Source: Xanthobacteraceae bacterium (lineage in GTDB: Bacteria; Pseudomonadota; Alphaproteobacteria; Rhizobiales; Xanthobacteraceae). From it: a stretch of DNA of 64,000 nucleotides. Both the position numbers and the translations under genes were made by a program. The DNA lies in NCBI GenBank assembly GCA_019745775.1, contig JAIESR010000006.1, forward strand, positions 342,852-406,851, written 5' to 3'. A model generated the notes under the pieces. It saw only the letters and a list, made by a program, of their open reading frames with translations. It made no database searches and was not told the DNA's origin. Below are positions 15,948 to 25,346 of this stretch, in pieces (the stretch's first letter is position 1; each line of letters begins with the position of its first letter).

Positions 15948-17380
15948 GCACTGATCCGCTATGGACCGTCGATGCAATGGTGCAGGCTATGGACGCCACG
16001 CGCACCGGCAGCTTGCCGGACGCGATCACCGGCATTTCCATCGACAGCCGCAGCATCGGGCGCAGCGACGCATTCTTCGCGATCAAGGGCGACAACCGCG
16101 ACGGCCACGACTTCGTGCCGGCCGCGCTCGCCAATGGTGCCGGGCTCGCGGTCGTTGCTTCCGACAAGCGCGATGGCTTCCCCAAGGACGCCCCGCTGCT
16201 CGCCGTGCCGGACGTGCTCGAAGGCCTGCGCTCGCTCGCTCGTGCTGCACGCGCGCGTTCGCCGGCGAAAAGGATTGGCGTCACCGGCTCGGTCGGCAAG
16301 ACCGGCACCAAGGAAGCCTTGCGGCTCGCGCTCGCGCCGTCGGGCGAGACCCATGCCTCGGTCGCCTCCTACAACAACCACTGGGGCGTGCCGCTTTCGC
16401 TCGCGCGCTGTCCCGCGAGCGCGCGGTTCGCGGTGTTCGAGATGGGTATGAACCATGCCGGCGAGATCGAGCCGTTGACGCAACTGGTTTCACCGCACGT
16501 CGCCATCATCACCACCATCGCGCCGGTGCATCTCGAAAACCTGGGCTCGATCGAAGCGATTGCCGACGCCAAGGCGGAAATCTTCCGCGGCCTGGTGCCA
16601 GTCGGCGCGGCGGTGATCAACCGCGACATCCCGCAATACGCGCGGCTTGCGCGCGCGGCGGAAGCCGTGGGCGCTCGCGTCGTCTCGTTCGGCGAGCACG
16701 CCAAGGCCGACGCGCGGCTGATCAAGTCCTCGCTGCAGGCGGACTGCTCGACGGTGCAGGCGCGCATCCTGGGCGCCGACGTCACCTACAAGCTCGGCGC
16801 GCCCGGACGCCATGTCGTCTCGAACTCGCTGGCGGTGCTGGCGGCGGCGTCGCTCGCCGGCGCCGACCTCGCGCTCGCGGCCCTGGCTCTCGCCAGCCTG
16901 ATGCCGCCGACCGGCCGCGGCGCGCGCAGCGAGCTTCGCCTACCCGGCGGCAACGTGCTGCTGATCGACGAGAGCTACAACGCCAATCCGGCCTCCATGC
17001 AGGCCGCGATCGCGCTCCTGGGACAGGCCGAGGTGGCGGCGCCGGGCCGCCGCATCGCCGTGCTCGGCGACATGCTCGAGCTCGGGCCGACCGGCGCCGA
17101 GCTGCATCGCGGCCTGGTCGAGCCGGTGATGGCGCAGGGCATCGATCTGGTGTTCTGCTGCGGGCCGCTCATGCATTCGCTCTGGGAGGCCCTTCCCTCC
17201 GAGCGCCGGGGAGCGTATGCGGAGACCTCGGCCGCGTTGGAGCCCCAGGTGCTGGCCGCCGTCCGCGCCGGCGACGCCGTCATGGTCAAGGGATCGCTCG
17301 GATCGCGGATGGGTCCTATCGTGCAAGCGTTGGAAAAGAACTATTCCCGCACCGCCATCGCGGCGCCGAGTCGAAGCTGA
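15944..17380 (+). CDS. murF: UDP-MurNAc-tripeptide-D-alanyl-D-alanine ligase
   Basis: A 478-residue Mur ligase that attaches D-Ala-D-Ala, completing UDP-MurNAc-pentapeptide. The P-loop is GSVGKTGTKE (from residue 115), typical of alphaproteobacterial MurF. Other family marks are SIDSRSIGRSDAFFAIKGD, NNHWGVPLSLAR, FEMGMNHAGEI, DESYNANPASM and LGDMLELG. It overlaps murE by four bases and precedes mraY by 32 bases. It works downstream of Ddl, whose gene lies in the second half of the cluster. Confidence 0.97.
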   Translation: MSTDPLWTVDAMVQAMDATRTGSLPDAITGISIDSRSIGRSDAFFAIKGDNRDGHDFVPAALANGAGLAVVASDKRDGFPKDAPLLAVPDVLEGLRSLARAARARSPAKRIGVTGSVGKTGTKEALRLALAPSGETHASVASYNNHWGVPLSLARCPASARFAVFEMGMNHAGEIEPLTQLVSPHVAIITTIAPVHLENLGSIEAIADAKAEIFRGLVPVGAAVINRDIPQYARLARAAEAVGARVVSFGEHAKADARLIKSSLQADCSTVQARILGADVTYKLGAPGRHVVSNSLAVLAAASLAGADLALAALALASLMPPTGRGARSELRLPGGNVLLIDESYNANPASMQAAIALLGQAEVAAPGRRIAVLGDMLELGPTGAELHRGLVEPVMAQGIDLVFCCGPLMHSLWEALPSERRGAYAETSAALEPQVLAAVRAGDAVMVKGSLGSRMGPIVQALEKNYSRTAIAAPSRS

Positions 17381-17412
17381 CCTGACAAGACAGATCCCAT
17401 CAAGGCTGATCC

Positions 17413-18498
17413 ATGCTCTACTGGCTTTCCTTCCTGTCGGACCAGCTCAACGTCCTCAACGTATTCCGTTACATCACTGTGCGGACCGGCGGCGCCATGA
17501 TCACGGCGCTGATCTTCGTGTTCCTGTTCGGCCCGAGGATCATCGACAAGCTGCGGGCGCTACAGGGCAAGGGCCAGCCGATCCGCGCCGACGGGCCGCA
17601 GTCGCATCTCGTCACCAAGAAAGGCACGCCCACCATGGGCGGCCTGATGATCCTGCTCGGCATCATCGTGGCGACGGTGCTGTGGGCCAATCCGGCCAAC
17701 ACCTACGTCTGGATCGTGCTCGGCGTGACGCTCGCCTTCGGCGCGATCGGCCTCTACGACGACTATCTCAAGGTCACGCGCCAGACCTCGGCGGGCTTTG
17801 CAAGCAAGGCCCGCCTCGCGCTCGAGATCCTCATCGCGATGGTGGCCTGCTATTACATCGTGTCGATCGGGCGCGAGCCGTTTGCGTCGTCGCTTACGTT
17901 CCCGTTCTTCAAGGATCTGCTGCTGCCGCTCGGCTGGTTCTTCCTGGTGATGGGTGCCTTCGTCATCGTCGGCGCCGGCAATGCGGTGAACCTCACCGAC
18001 GGGCTCGACGGCCTTGCCATCGTGCCGGTCATCATCGTGGCGCTGAGCTTCGGGCTGATCTCCTATCTCGCCGGCAACCTCACGCTGTCCGACTATCTCC
18101 AGATTCACTACGTGGCCGGAACCGGCGAGCTCGCGGTGCTGTGCGGCGCCGTCATCGGCGCGGGCCTCGGATTCCTGTGGTTCAACGCGCCGCCGGCGTC
18201 GATCTTCATGGGCGACACCGGATCGCTGGCGCTCGGCGGCATGCTCGGCTCGATCGCGGTCGCCACCAAGCACGAGATCGTGCTGGCGGTGGTCGGCGGA
18301 CTGTTCGTGCTCGAGGCGGTCTCGGTGATCGTGCAGGTGGTCTCGTTCAAGCTTACCGGCAAGCGCGTGTTCCGGATGGCGCCGCTGCATCATCACTTCG
18401 AGCAGAAGGGCTGGACCGAGCCGCAGATCGTGATCCGCTTCTGGATCATCGCGGTCGTGCTCGCGCTGGTCGGCCTCTCGACTCTGAAGCTGCGGTAA
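17413..18498 (+). CDS. mraY: Phospho-N-acetylmuramoyl-pentapeptide transferase
   Basis: A 361-residue polytopic inner-membrane enzyme with about ten hydrophobic helices. It transfers phospho-MurNAc-pentapeptide to undecaprenyl phosphate, making lipid I. Visible signatures are [11 protein letters not shown], the Asp-rich [35 protein letters not shown] and the HHHFEQKGW loop. The stop TAA is directly followed by the murD ATG. The product feeds MurG. Confidence 0.98.
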   Translation: MLYWLSFLSDQLNVLNVFRYITVRTGGAMITALIFVFLFGPRIIDKLRALQGKGQPIRADGPQSHLVTKKGTPTMGGLMILLGIIVATVLWANPANTYVWIVLGVTLAFGAIGLYDDYLKVTRQTSAGFASKARLALEILIAMVACYYIVSIGREPFASSLTFPFFKDLLLPLGWFFLVMGAFVIVGAGNAVNLTDGLDGLAIVPVIIVALSFGLISYLAGNLTLSDYLQIHYVAGTGELAVLCGAVIGAGLGFLWFNAPPASIFMGDTGSLALGGMLGSIAVATKHEIVLAVVGGLFVLEAVSVIVQVVSFKLTGKRVFRMAPLHHHFEQKGWTEPQIVIRFWIIAVVLALVGLSTLKLR

Positions 18499-19899
18499 AT
18501 GATCCCGGTCACGAGTTTCGCGGGCAGGAAAGTCGCGGTGTTCGGCCTCGGCGGCTCCGGGCTCGTCAGCGCGAGCGCGCTGCTCGCCGGCGGCGCCGAT
18601 GTGATCGGTTGGGACGACAATGCCGGCACCGTTGCCAAGGCGACGAGCGCCGGCATCCCGACCGCCGATCTCCGGCATGCCGACTGGTCGAAGATTGCGG
18701 CGCTCGTGCTCGCGCCCGGCGTGCCGCTCACCCATCCGGCGCCGCACTGGACGGTCGGTCTCGCACGCGCCGCCGCGGTCGACGTGATCGGCGATGTCGA
18801 GCTGTTCTGCCGCGAGCGCCGCCGCCATGTGCCGAATGCGCCGTTCGTCGCCATCACCGGCACCAACGGCAAGTCGACCACCACGGCGCTCACCGCGCAC
18901 CTTGTCGCCGGTGCCGGCTACGACGCCCAGGTGGGCGGCAATATCGGCACCGCGATCCTGTCGCTGGAGCCGCCGGGGCGCGGCCGGGTGCATGTGATCG
19001 AGGTTTCGTCCTATCAGGTCGACCTGGCGCCCTCGCTCGATCCGTCGGTCGGTATCCTGATCAATGTGAGCGAGGACCATCTCGATCGCCACGGCACGCT
19101 CGCGCACTACGCCGCGGTGAAGGAGCGGCTGGTCGCCGGGGTGCAGGAGAACGGCACGGCGATCGTCGGCGTCGACGACAACTGGTGCCAGGCCGCCGCC
19201 GACCGCATCGAGCAGGCCGGCAAGCGCGTGGTGCGCGTGTCAGTGCGCCGGCCGCTCGCCGACGGCCTCTATGTCGAGGCGGGACGGATCATCGAAGCCA
19301 GTGGCGGCAGCCGCACCGACATCGCGCTGCTCGGTGGGATCGGATCGTTGCGCGGCGCGCACAACGCGCAGAACGCGGCCTGCGCGACCGGCGCCGCGCG
19401 CGCGCTCGGTCTGTCGATCGACCAGATACAGAGCGGCCTGCGCTCGTTCCCGGGCCTTGCGCATCGCATGGAGGAGGTCGGCCGCAAGGGCCGCGTGCTG
19501 TTCGTCAACGACTCCAAGGCGACCAACGCGGATTCCGCTGCGCAGGCGCTCGCCTGCTTCAGCGATATCTTCTGGATCCTGGGCGGCAAGGCGAAGACCG
19601 GCGGGCTCTCGACCCTCACCGGCTTCTTCCCGCGCATCCGCAAGGCCTACCTGATCGGCGAAGCGGCGGCGGCGTTCGCCACGGAGCTCGAGGGCAAGGT
19701 GCCGTATGTGGTAGCCGGCACGCTCGACCGCGCGGTTGCGCTTGCCGCCCGTGATGCCGAGGCTGCGGACATGGCCGAACCGGTGGTGCTGCTCTCGCCC
19801 GCCTGCGCGTCGTTCGACCAGTACCGCAATTTCGAGGTGCGCGGCGACGCCTTCCGGCAACTGGTGCTGGCGCTGCCAGGGCTCGTGGGACCGCGCTGA
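18499..19899 (+). CDS. murD: UDP-MurNAc-L-alanine:D-glutamate ligase
   Basis: A 466-residue Mur ligase adding D-glutamate. It has an N-terminal Rossmann-like nucleotide-sugar domain ([14 protein letters not shown]), the P-loop GTNGKSTTT (from residue 121), the [13 protein letters not shown] segment with its conserved Gln, [11 protein letters not shown], and [13 protein letters not shown] near the C-terminal domain. It is the last gene of the first dcw block; in relatives ftsW usually follows, but here a TIR-domain gene and about 15.8 kb of other genes intervene. Confidence 0.97.
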   Translation: MIPVTSFAGRKVAVFGLGGSGLVSASALLAGGADVIGWDDNAGTVAKATSAGIPTADLRHADWSKIAALVLAPGVPLTHPAPHWTVGLARAAAVDVIGDVELFCRERRRHVPNAPFVAITGTNGKSTTTALTAHLVAGAGYDAQVGGNIGTAILSLEPPGRGRVHVIEVSSYQVDLAPSLDPSVGILINVSEDHLDRHGTLAHYAAVKERLVAGVQENGTAIVGVDDNWCQAAADRIEQAGKRVVRVSVRRPLADGLYVEAGRIIEASGGSRTDIALLGGIGSLRGAHNAQNAACATGAARALGLSIDQIQSGLRSFPGLAHRMEEVGRKGRVLFVNDSKATNADSAAQALACFSDIFWILGGKAKTGGLSTLTGFFPRIRKAYLIGEAAAAFATELEGKVPYVVAGTLDRAVALAARDAEAADMAEPVVLLSPACASFDQYRNFEVRGDAFRQLVLALPGLVGPR

Positions 19900-19963
19900 C
19901 GCGCGTTCGCCTCATTGGACAATCGCACCGACGGCCATTAAAAATTCCCCGGCACGAGGGACC

Positions 19964-21055
19964 ATGGCCGATATCTTCATCTCCTACAAAAAGGAAGACG
20001 CGGGCCGCGTGATCCGCATGGTCGAGGCGTTGCGGGCCGAAGGCTTCGACGTCTGGTGGGATCACGGCATCAAGGCCGGCTCCGAATGGGATCGCTCGAT
20101 CCACAAGGAGCTCTACGCCGCCAAGGTCGTGATCGCGATCTGGTCGAACGCGTCGGTCGCCGCTCCCTGGGTGAAGGAAGAGGCGACCGTCGGCAAGAGC
20201 CGCGGCGTGCTGGTGCCGGCGCGCATCGACGACGTCGACCCGCCGCTCGGCTTCATGATGATCCAGGCCGCCGATCTGGTCGATTGGCAGGGCGACCGCG
20301 CCGATCCGCGCTGGGCGCATTTCCTCGAGGCGGTGCGCGGCATCCTCGATGGCGGCGCCGGACTGAACGCCCCATCCGCTCCGCCGCCGGGTTTGACATC
20401 GCGGGTACCGGCGCGCAGCAGCGCGCCACGCAGCCAGACGGCGATGCTGGTCGCGATCGGCGGCGTCGCGCTGATCGCCGTTGCGCTCGCGGCGTGGATG
20501 TTCGTATCGCGCGGGCAGGGGCCGGCGGTCGCCGTGACGACGCCCACGCAACCGCCGTCCGGGCAGACGTCGCAGCCGCCACCGCCGCAACAGCAGCGGA
20601 TCAGCGAGGGCGAGCAGAAGCTCTGGGACCGTGCGCTGGAGGAAAAATCCCGCCAGGGCTTCCAGACCTACCTTGTCAGCTATCCGAACGGCGCTTACGC
20701 GCAGCGCGCACGCGATGTGCTGCTCACTTGTCGTACTGAAACGAGGGAAGTCTGGAAGCCCGGCCCCGACGTCGCCAACCAGATGGTGCGCGGCGTCGCC
20801 GGCGGTGCGCTGTCGTCCGGCGTGACGGCGGAGCAGCACTGCAAGCAGGCGAAGGCGGACGTCTATTCCCGCGCCAAGCTGATGTGCGAAACCATCGTCA
20901 CCAACGGCGGCTATCGCAACGCCAAATGGACGGTCACCGACGCGCCCTGCGACTGCAAGCAGCCGAACAACGTGGTGATGACCTGCATCGCCGATCTCGC
21001 TTATTCCTGCCGCTGGGAGATGCGCGTCACCGAGCGGAACGAAATATGCGGTTAG
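19964..21055 (+). CDS. TIR-domain membrane protein with Cys-rich extracytoplasmic C-terminus
   Basis: 363 residues from ATG 19964 (MADIFISYKKED), 64 bases after murD. The TIR domain spans about 1-130: FISYKKEDAGRV box 1, EGFDVWWDHGIKAGSEW, and SNASVAAPWVKEE, where Glu73 (four residues after Trp69) matches the catalytic Glu of NAD-cleaving TIR domains. A Pro/Ser linker leads to one membrane helix (160-181), then a Pro/Gln-rich spacer, a short repeat-like helix (SRQGFQTYLVSYPNGAYAQRA) and a C-terminal region with eight Cys (256, 293, 308, 329, 331, 341, 349, 362). The Arg residues before the helix predict TIR inside and the Cys-rich part in the periplasm. Signalling or NADase function is inferred. 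Confidence 0.85.
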   Translation: MADIFISYKKEDAGRVIRMVEALRAEGFDVWWDHGIKAGSEWDRSIHKELYAAKVVIAIWSNASVAAPWVKEEATVGKSRGVLVPARIDDVDPPLGFMMIQAADLVDWQGDRADPRWAHFLEAVRGILDGGAGLNAPSAPPPGLTSRVPARSSAPRSQTAMLVAIGGVALIAVALAAWMFVSRGQGPAVAVTTPTQPPSGQTSQPPPPQQQRISEGEQKLWDRALEEKSRQGFQTYLVSYPNGAYAQRARDVLLTCRTETREVWKPGPDVANQMVRGVAGGALSSGVTAEQHCKQAKADVYSRAKLMCETIVTNGGYRNAKWTVTDAPCDCKQPNNVVMTCIADLAYSCRWEMRVTERNEICG

Positions 21056-21083
21056 AGCGGTTCCCACCTGCAACGGGTCTTTC

Positions 21084-21151
21084 CCCGCTCATTCCCGCGC
21101 AAGCGGGAATCCAGTCTTGAGCTAGCCTGGGTCCCCGCTTTCGCGGGGACG
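21084..21151. repeat. Pair of short dispersed palindromes
   Basis: Two perfect 8-bp stem-loops in tandem: ATTCCCGC-GCAA-GCGGGAAT (21091-21110) and GTCCCCGC-TTTC-GCGGGGAC (21131-21150). These CATTCCCGC and GTCCCCGC hairpins are widespread intergenic sequences in alphaproteobacteria. No T-run follows, although they separate the TIR gene from the next gene. Confidence 0.6.
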
Positions 21152-21235
21152 AGCGGGAGAGAGCGAGTCAACTTAACCGGGGAATGCTCTAGGCTCGTTC
21201 GCGAGACAGCTTGCCGCTTACCAGCCGCCGGAACG

Positions 21236-22876
21236 ATGCTGCGCCTCACCGAACTCAAGCTTCCATTGGATCATGCGCCGGACGCCATCGCGGCGGCCGT
21301 TCTCAAGCGCTTGCAGCTCAAGCCGCAGGACCTGATCGATTGCTCGGTCTTTCGACGCGCGGTCGATGCCCGCAAGAAGTCGGCGATCGCGCTGATCTAC
21401 ACGCTCGATATCAGCGTGCGGAACGAAGCCGCCGTGCTGAAGCGGATGGCGGGCGACCGCAATCTGTCGGTCGCTCCCGACACCGGCTATCGTCTCAGGA
21501 CGCGCGCGCCCGGCGATCTTGCATTGCGGCCCGTCGTCATCGGCGCCGGCCCGTGCGGCCTGCTTGCGGGGCTCGTTCTTTCGCAGATGGGCTTTCGCCC
21601 GATCATCCTGGAGCGCGGCAAGGTCGTGCGCGAGCGCACCAAGGATACCTGGCGGCTGTGGCGCAAGTCGGTGCTGGACCCGGAATCGAACGTGCAGTTC
21701 GGCGAAGGCGGTGCCGGTACGTTCTCCGACGGCAAGCTCTACAGCCAGATCAAGGATCCGGAGAGCTACGGCCGCAAGGTGCTGACCGAATTCGTCAAGG
21801 CCGGAGCGCCGGAGGAGATCCTCTATGTCGCCAAGCCGCATATCGGCACGTTCCGGCTGGTGACGATCGTCGAGCACCTGCGCGCGACCATCGAAGCGCT
21901 CGGCGGCGAGTACCGCTTCCAGAGCAAGGTCGCGGATATCGAAATCGAGAAGCGCCGGGACGGCAGCCGGCAGGTCGTCGGGGTGGTGCTGGCCGACGGC
22001 ACGCGCATCGCGGCCGATCATGTCGTGCTCGCGGTCGGCCACAGTGCGCGCGACACGTTTCAGATGCTCTACGACCGCGGCGTTGCGATCGAAGCGAAGC
22101 CGTTCTCGATCGGCGTGCGCATCGAGCATCCGCAGTCGCTGATCGATCGCTGCCGCTATGGCGGGCTTGCCGGGCATACGCTGCTCGGCGCCGCCGATTA
22201 CAAGCTCGTGCACCACGGCAGCAACGGACGCTCGGTGTACAGCTTCTGCATGTGCCCGGGCGGCACCGTGGTGGCCGCGACCTCCGAGCCCGGGCGGGTC
22301 GTAACCAACGGCATGAGCCAATACTCGCGCAACGAGCGCAACGCGAATGCCGGCATCGTGGTGGGCATCACGCCCGCCGACTATCCGGGCCATCCGCTCG
22401 CCGGCATCGCGTTCCAGCGGCGGTGGGAAGAACTCGCGTTCGAGGCCGGCGGAAGCAACTACGCGGCGCCGGCGCAGACGGTTGGCGATTTCCTGGCGCG
22501 CCGGGCAAGCGCTGCACTGGGCGACGTGGTGCCGTCATATAGACCTGGCGTGCGGCCGACCGATCTCGCCGCCTGCCTGCCGGATTTCGCCGTTGCGGCG
22601 ATCCGCGAAGCGCTCCCGGCGTTCGACCGGAAGATCAAGGGCTTCTCGTTCGACGACGCGGTGATGACGGGCGTCGAGACGCGGACCTCGTCGCCGATCC
22701 GGATCGGTCGCGACCGCAGCTTCCAGAGCCTGAACACGCGCGGGCTCTATCCGGCGGGCGAGGGCGCCGGCTACGCCGGCGGCATCCTCTCCGCCGGCGT
22801 CGCCGGCATCCGCGTTGCCGAAGCCGTGGCGCTGGACATTGCGGGGGTCGGTGTGATCGAGAATGGATTGAAATGA
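21236..22876 (+). CDS. FAD-dependent oxidoreductase, COG2509-type
   Basis: A 546-residue protein. It begins with a small ferredoxin-like/RNA-binding-like N-terminal domain (LTELKLPLDHAPDAIAAAVL ... CSVFRRAVDARKKSAIALIY), characteristic of the uncharacterised COG2509 dehydrogenase family. A dinucleotide-binding motif follows (PVVIGAGPCGLLAGLVLSQMG), then a glycine-rich GEGGAGTFSDGKL, an internal VLAVGHSARDTF and a closing FAD motif (GLYPAGEGAGYAGGILSAGV). Residue CMCPGG lies near the substrate side. The substrate is unknown. Its stop overlaps the start of the next flavoenzyme gene by four bases, so they form an operon. Confidence 0.85.
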   Translation: MLRLTELKLPLDHAPDAIAAAVLKRLQLKPQDLIDCSVFRRAVDARKKSAIALIYTLDISVRNEAAVLKRMAGDRNLSVAPDTGYRLRTRAPGDLALRPVVIGAGPCGLLAGLVLSQMGFRPIILERGKVVRERTKDTWRLWRKSVLDPESNVQFGEGGAGTFSDGKLYSQIKDPESYGRKVLTEFVKAGAPEEILYVAKPHIGTFRLVTIVEHLRATIEALGGEYRFQSKVADIEIEKRRDGSRQVVGVVLADGTRIAADHVVLAVGHSARDTFQMLYDRGVAIEAKPFSIGVRIEHPQSLIDRCRYGGLAGHTLLGAADYKLVHHGSNGRSVYSFCMCPGGTVVAATSEPGRVVTNGMSQYSRNERNANAGIVVGITPADYPGHPLAGIAFQRRWEELAFEAGGSNYAAPAQTVGDFLARRASAALGDVVPSYRPGVRPTDLAACLPDFAVAAIREALPAFDRKIKGFSFDDAVMTGVETRTSSPIRIGRDRSFQSLNTRGLYPAGEGAGYAGGILSAGVAGIRVAEAVALDIAGVGVIENGLK

Positions 22877-24123
22877 GCGGAAGCAAGAACGACACCGTCG
22901 TCGTGATCGGTGCGGGCATTGTCGGCGTGTGCGCGGCCTGGCAACTCGCGCGCCGCGGCGCCGGCGTGACGCTGATCGATCGCGACGAGCCGGGGCGGGG
23001 CTGCTCCTACGGCAATGCCGGCGCGCTGAGCTTCGGCAGCGTCGCCCCACTCGCGATGCCGGGCGTGATGCGCGACGCCGTGAGCATGTTGCTCGATCCG
23101 GCGGCGCCGCTGCGCATTCCGCTTACCTATCTGCCGAAGGCCGCGACGTGGCTCACGCAGTTCGTGCGCGCGGCGCGCCCGGATGCGGTGAAACGCATCT
23201 CCGATGCGTTGTCGACGCTGCTCGCGAATTCGATCGAGAAGCATCTCGAAATCCTCCGCGATGTCGGCGCCACCGGGATCGTGCGGCGCACCGGCCAGCT
23301 CTATCTCTATCCGGACGAGAGGTGGCTTGCGAAGGACGCCGGCTCCTGGCAGCTCCGCAAGGCGCACGGCCTGCGGATCGAGCGCCTCGACCGCGAGGGC
23401 ATCCTGGCGCTCGAGCCCGAGGTCGGGCCCGACTATGCGATCGGCATGTTCACGCCCGACCAGGGCATGTCGGTGAATCCTTACCGGCAGGTCACCGCCA
23501 TCGCTGCCGACTTCGCGCGCCACGGCGGGAAGATCGTTCGTGACAACGTCGTGGCGATCGAGGTCGAGAGCGAGCAGGTGCGGGCGGTGCGCGGCGAGGC
23601 GGGCACTTACCCGTGCGACCATGCCGTGGTCTGCGCCGGCGCGTGGTCGGCGCAATTGCTCCGTGCGCTAGACTATGCGCTGCCGCTCGAGAGCCAGCGC
23701 GGCTATCACGTCACCGTCGCGTCGCCCGGCATCTCGATTTCGCGGCCGGTGGTGGCGGCCGATCGCAAGGTCTTCCTCACGCCGATGGAAGAGGGGTTGC
23801 GCGCCGCCGGCACCGTCGAGTTTGGCGGCCTTGATCGCGCGCCCACCCGCAAGCGCGCGGAGTTTCTGGTGCGCGACATGGCGCGGGTTTTTCCGCGCGT
23901 GCAGATCCCCGACGGCTGGTCGTTCTGGATGGGGCACCGGCCGTGCTTCCCGGATTCGCTGCCGGTGATGGGGCCGAGCCGCCACCGCGGCCTCTGGTTC
24001 AATTTCGGCCACGGCCATCTCGGGCTGACCATGTCGGCGCCGAGCGGCGACATCCTCGCGCGCGCGATCTGCGGCGAGCCGTCGAATATCGACCTCGCGC
24101 CGTTTTCCTTCGCGCGGTTCTGA
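22873..24123 (+). CDS. D-amino-acid dehydrogenase-like FAD oxidoreductase (DadA family)
   Basis: A 416-residue DAO-superfamily flavoprotein. Its N-terminal ADP-binding motif is VVVIGAGIVGVCAAWQLARR, followed by DRDEPGRGCSYGNAGALSFG and the DadA-like NPYRQVTAIAADFARHGGKI, HAVVCAGAWS and YHVTVASPG segments. The C-terminal WMGHRPCFPDSLPVMGPS and FGHGHLGLTMSAPSG match quinone-linked D-amino-acid dehydrogenases. The expected reaction is oxidative deamination of D-amino acids with electrons passed to the respiratory chain. It overlaps the upstream COG2509-type gene by ATGA. A complete palindromic element follows. Confidence 0.85.
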   Translation: MSGSKNDTVVVIGAGIVGVCAAWQLARRGAGVTLIDRDEPGRGCSYGNAGALSFGSVAPLAMPGVMRDAVSMLLDPAAPLRIPLTYLPKAATWLTQFVRAARPDAVKRISDALSTLLANSIEKHLEILRDVGATGIVRRTGQLYLYPDERWLAKDAGSWQLRKAHGLRIERLDREGILALEPEVGPDYAIGMFTPDQGMSVNPYRQVTAIAADFARHGGKIVRDNVVAIEVESEQVRAVRGEAGTYPCDHAVVCAGAWSAQLLRALDYALPLESQRGYHVTVASPGISISRPVVAADRKVFLTPMEEGLRAAGTVEFGGLDRAPTRKRAEFLVRDMARVFPRVQIPDGWSFWMGHRPCFPDSLPVMGPSRHRGLWFNFGHGHLGLTMSAPSGDILARAICGEPSNIDLAPFSFARF

Positions 24124-24144
24124 GCGGCTAGCCAGCTCTCAGCC

Positions 24145-24292
24145 CGTCATCCTGAGGTGCGAGCCATCAGCGCGTTTACGCGCGTCTTCGACGCGCCATG
24201 GCGAGCCTCGAAGGATGCACGGCCCCGATGTTGCAACAGCCGGGCCGTCGCCCTTCGAGGGCCGTGCTGCGCACGGCCACCTCAGGGTGACG
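24145..24292. repeat. Intergenic palindromic element
   Basis: The outer arms CGTCATCCTGAGGTG (24145-24159) and CACCTCAGGGTGACG (24278-24292) are inverted with one mismatch; inner arms include GCCTCGAAGGATG and a GGCCGTGC-TGC-GCACGGCC stem. It is related in layout (CTGAGG ... TCGAAGGATG) to the copies at 2915 and 7281. It lies between two convergent genes. Confidence 0.65.
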
Positions 24293-24319
24293 GTTGCAGG
24301 TTTTCTTCGGCGCGCCACG

Positions 24320-25303
24320 TCACTGCGAGCCGGCGATGCCGGCCTGCTGCACGATCTTGCCCCAGCGCGTCACCTCGGTGCTGACGAATTTCCTGAGATC
24401 GTCGCGCGACGGCGTGACGATCGGCAACATGCCGATATTGGCAAGCTGCTTTTCGATCTCCGGCATCGCCATCACCTCCTTGAAGGCCTGGTGGAGCCTG
24501 TCCACGATGTCGGACGGCGTGCCGGCGGGCGCCAGCACGATCGACCAGTTCGACTCGTCGAAACCGGGCACTGCGTCGGCGATCGGCGGCACGTCGGGCA
24601 ATTCCGCGAGCCGCGCCGCCGACGAGACGCCGAGCGCGCGCAGGCTGCCGTCCTTCATCAACGGGATCGACGGCGCCGCCGCGGCGAACATCACCGCCAC
24701 GCGGCCGGCGACAATGTCGACCACCGCCGGCGCGGTGCCGTTGTAAGGAATTTGCCGCAGGTCGATGCCGGTCTGGACTTTGAGCAATTCAGTGAACAGG
24801 TTCTGCGATGTCGCGATCCCGGGCGACGCATACATGATCTCGCCGGGCTTCTGCTTCGCCAGCTTGATCAGCTCCGCTACCGACTTGACGGGCAGCGACG
24901 CCGTAGCCACCAGCAGGAAGGGATAGTGCGCGACCAGTGCGACCGGCTCGAAGTCCTTGCTGGCGTCGAACGGCGGCTTCTTGTAGAGCGTCGGCGCAAC
25001 CGCCAGCGTCGAGCCCGACAGCACCAGTGAGTAGCCGTCGGGCGGTGACTTCGCCAGCGCCTGGATGCCGATCACAGCCCCGGCGCCGGGACGGTTTTCG
25101 ATCACGACCGTTGCCTTCAGCCGCTCGGAAACCTTGGCGGCGATGATGCGCGCGAGCACATCGTTGCCGCCGCCTGCGGGGAAGGGTGAGATGATGCGGA
25201 TTGGACGGCTGGGATAGCTTTGCGCTTCGGCCTGCGCGTGGGCGGTCAGAACGATGGCTGCGATCGCGAGAAGCGCGGCGGAGAGTTGTCGAATTTTCTT
25301 CAT
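24320..25303 (-). CDS. Tripartite tricarboxylate transporter (TctC/Bug) substrate-binding protein
   Basis: 327 residues from ATG 25303 (MKKIRQLSAALLAIAAIVLT), with GGAG nine bases upstream and a signal peptide cleaved near AQAEAQS. The mature N-terminus YPSRPIRIISPFPAGGGNDVLARIIAAK is the Bug signature, followed by VIENRPGAGAVIGIQALAKS, FDASKDFEPVALVA, GIATSQNLFTELL and DIVAGRVAVMFAAA. Bug proteins bind carboxylates or amino-acid-derived ligands in the periplasm. No TctA/TctB membrane genes are seen nearby, so it is an orphan, as is common for this family. It shares a strand with the gamma-glutamyltransferase gene just upstream, so they may be co-transcribed. Confidence 0.92.
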   Translation of the reverse strand: MKKIRQLSAALLAIAAIVLTAHAQAEAQSYPSRPIRIISPFPAGGGNDVLARIIAAKVSERLKATVVIENRPGAGAVIGIQALAKSPPDGYSLVLSGSTLAVAPTLYKKPPFDASKDFEPVALVAHYPFLLVATASLPVKSVAELIKLAKQKPGEIMYASPGIATSQNLFTELLKVQTGIDLRQIPYNGTAPAVVDIVAGRVAVMFAAAAPSIPLMKDGSLRALGVSSAARLAELPDVPPIADAVPGFDESNWSIVLAPAGTPSDIVDRLHQAFKEVMAMPEIEKQLANIGMLPIVTPSRDDLRKFVSTEVTRWGKIVQQAGIAGSQ

Positions 25304-25346
25304 ATCAACTCCAAGCCATTCGGGGGTCAAGCAATCGTGCGCCGCG

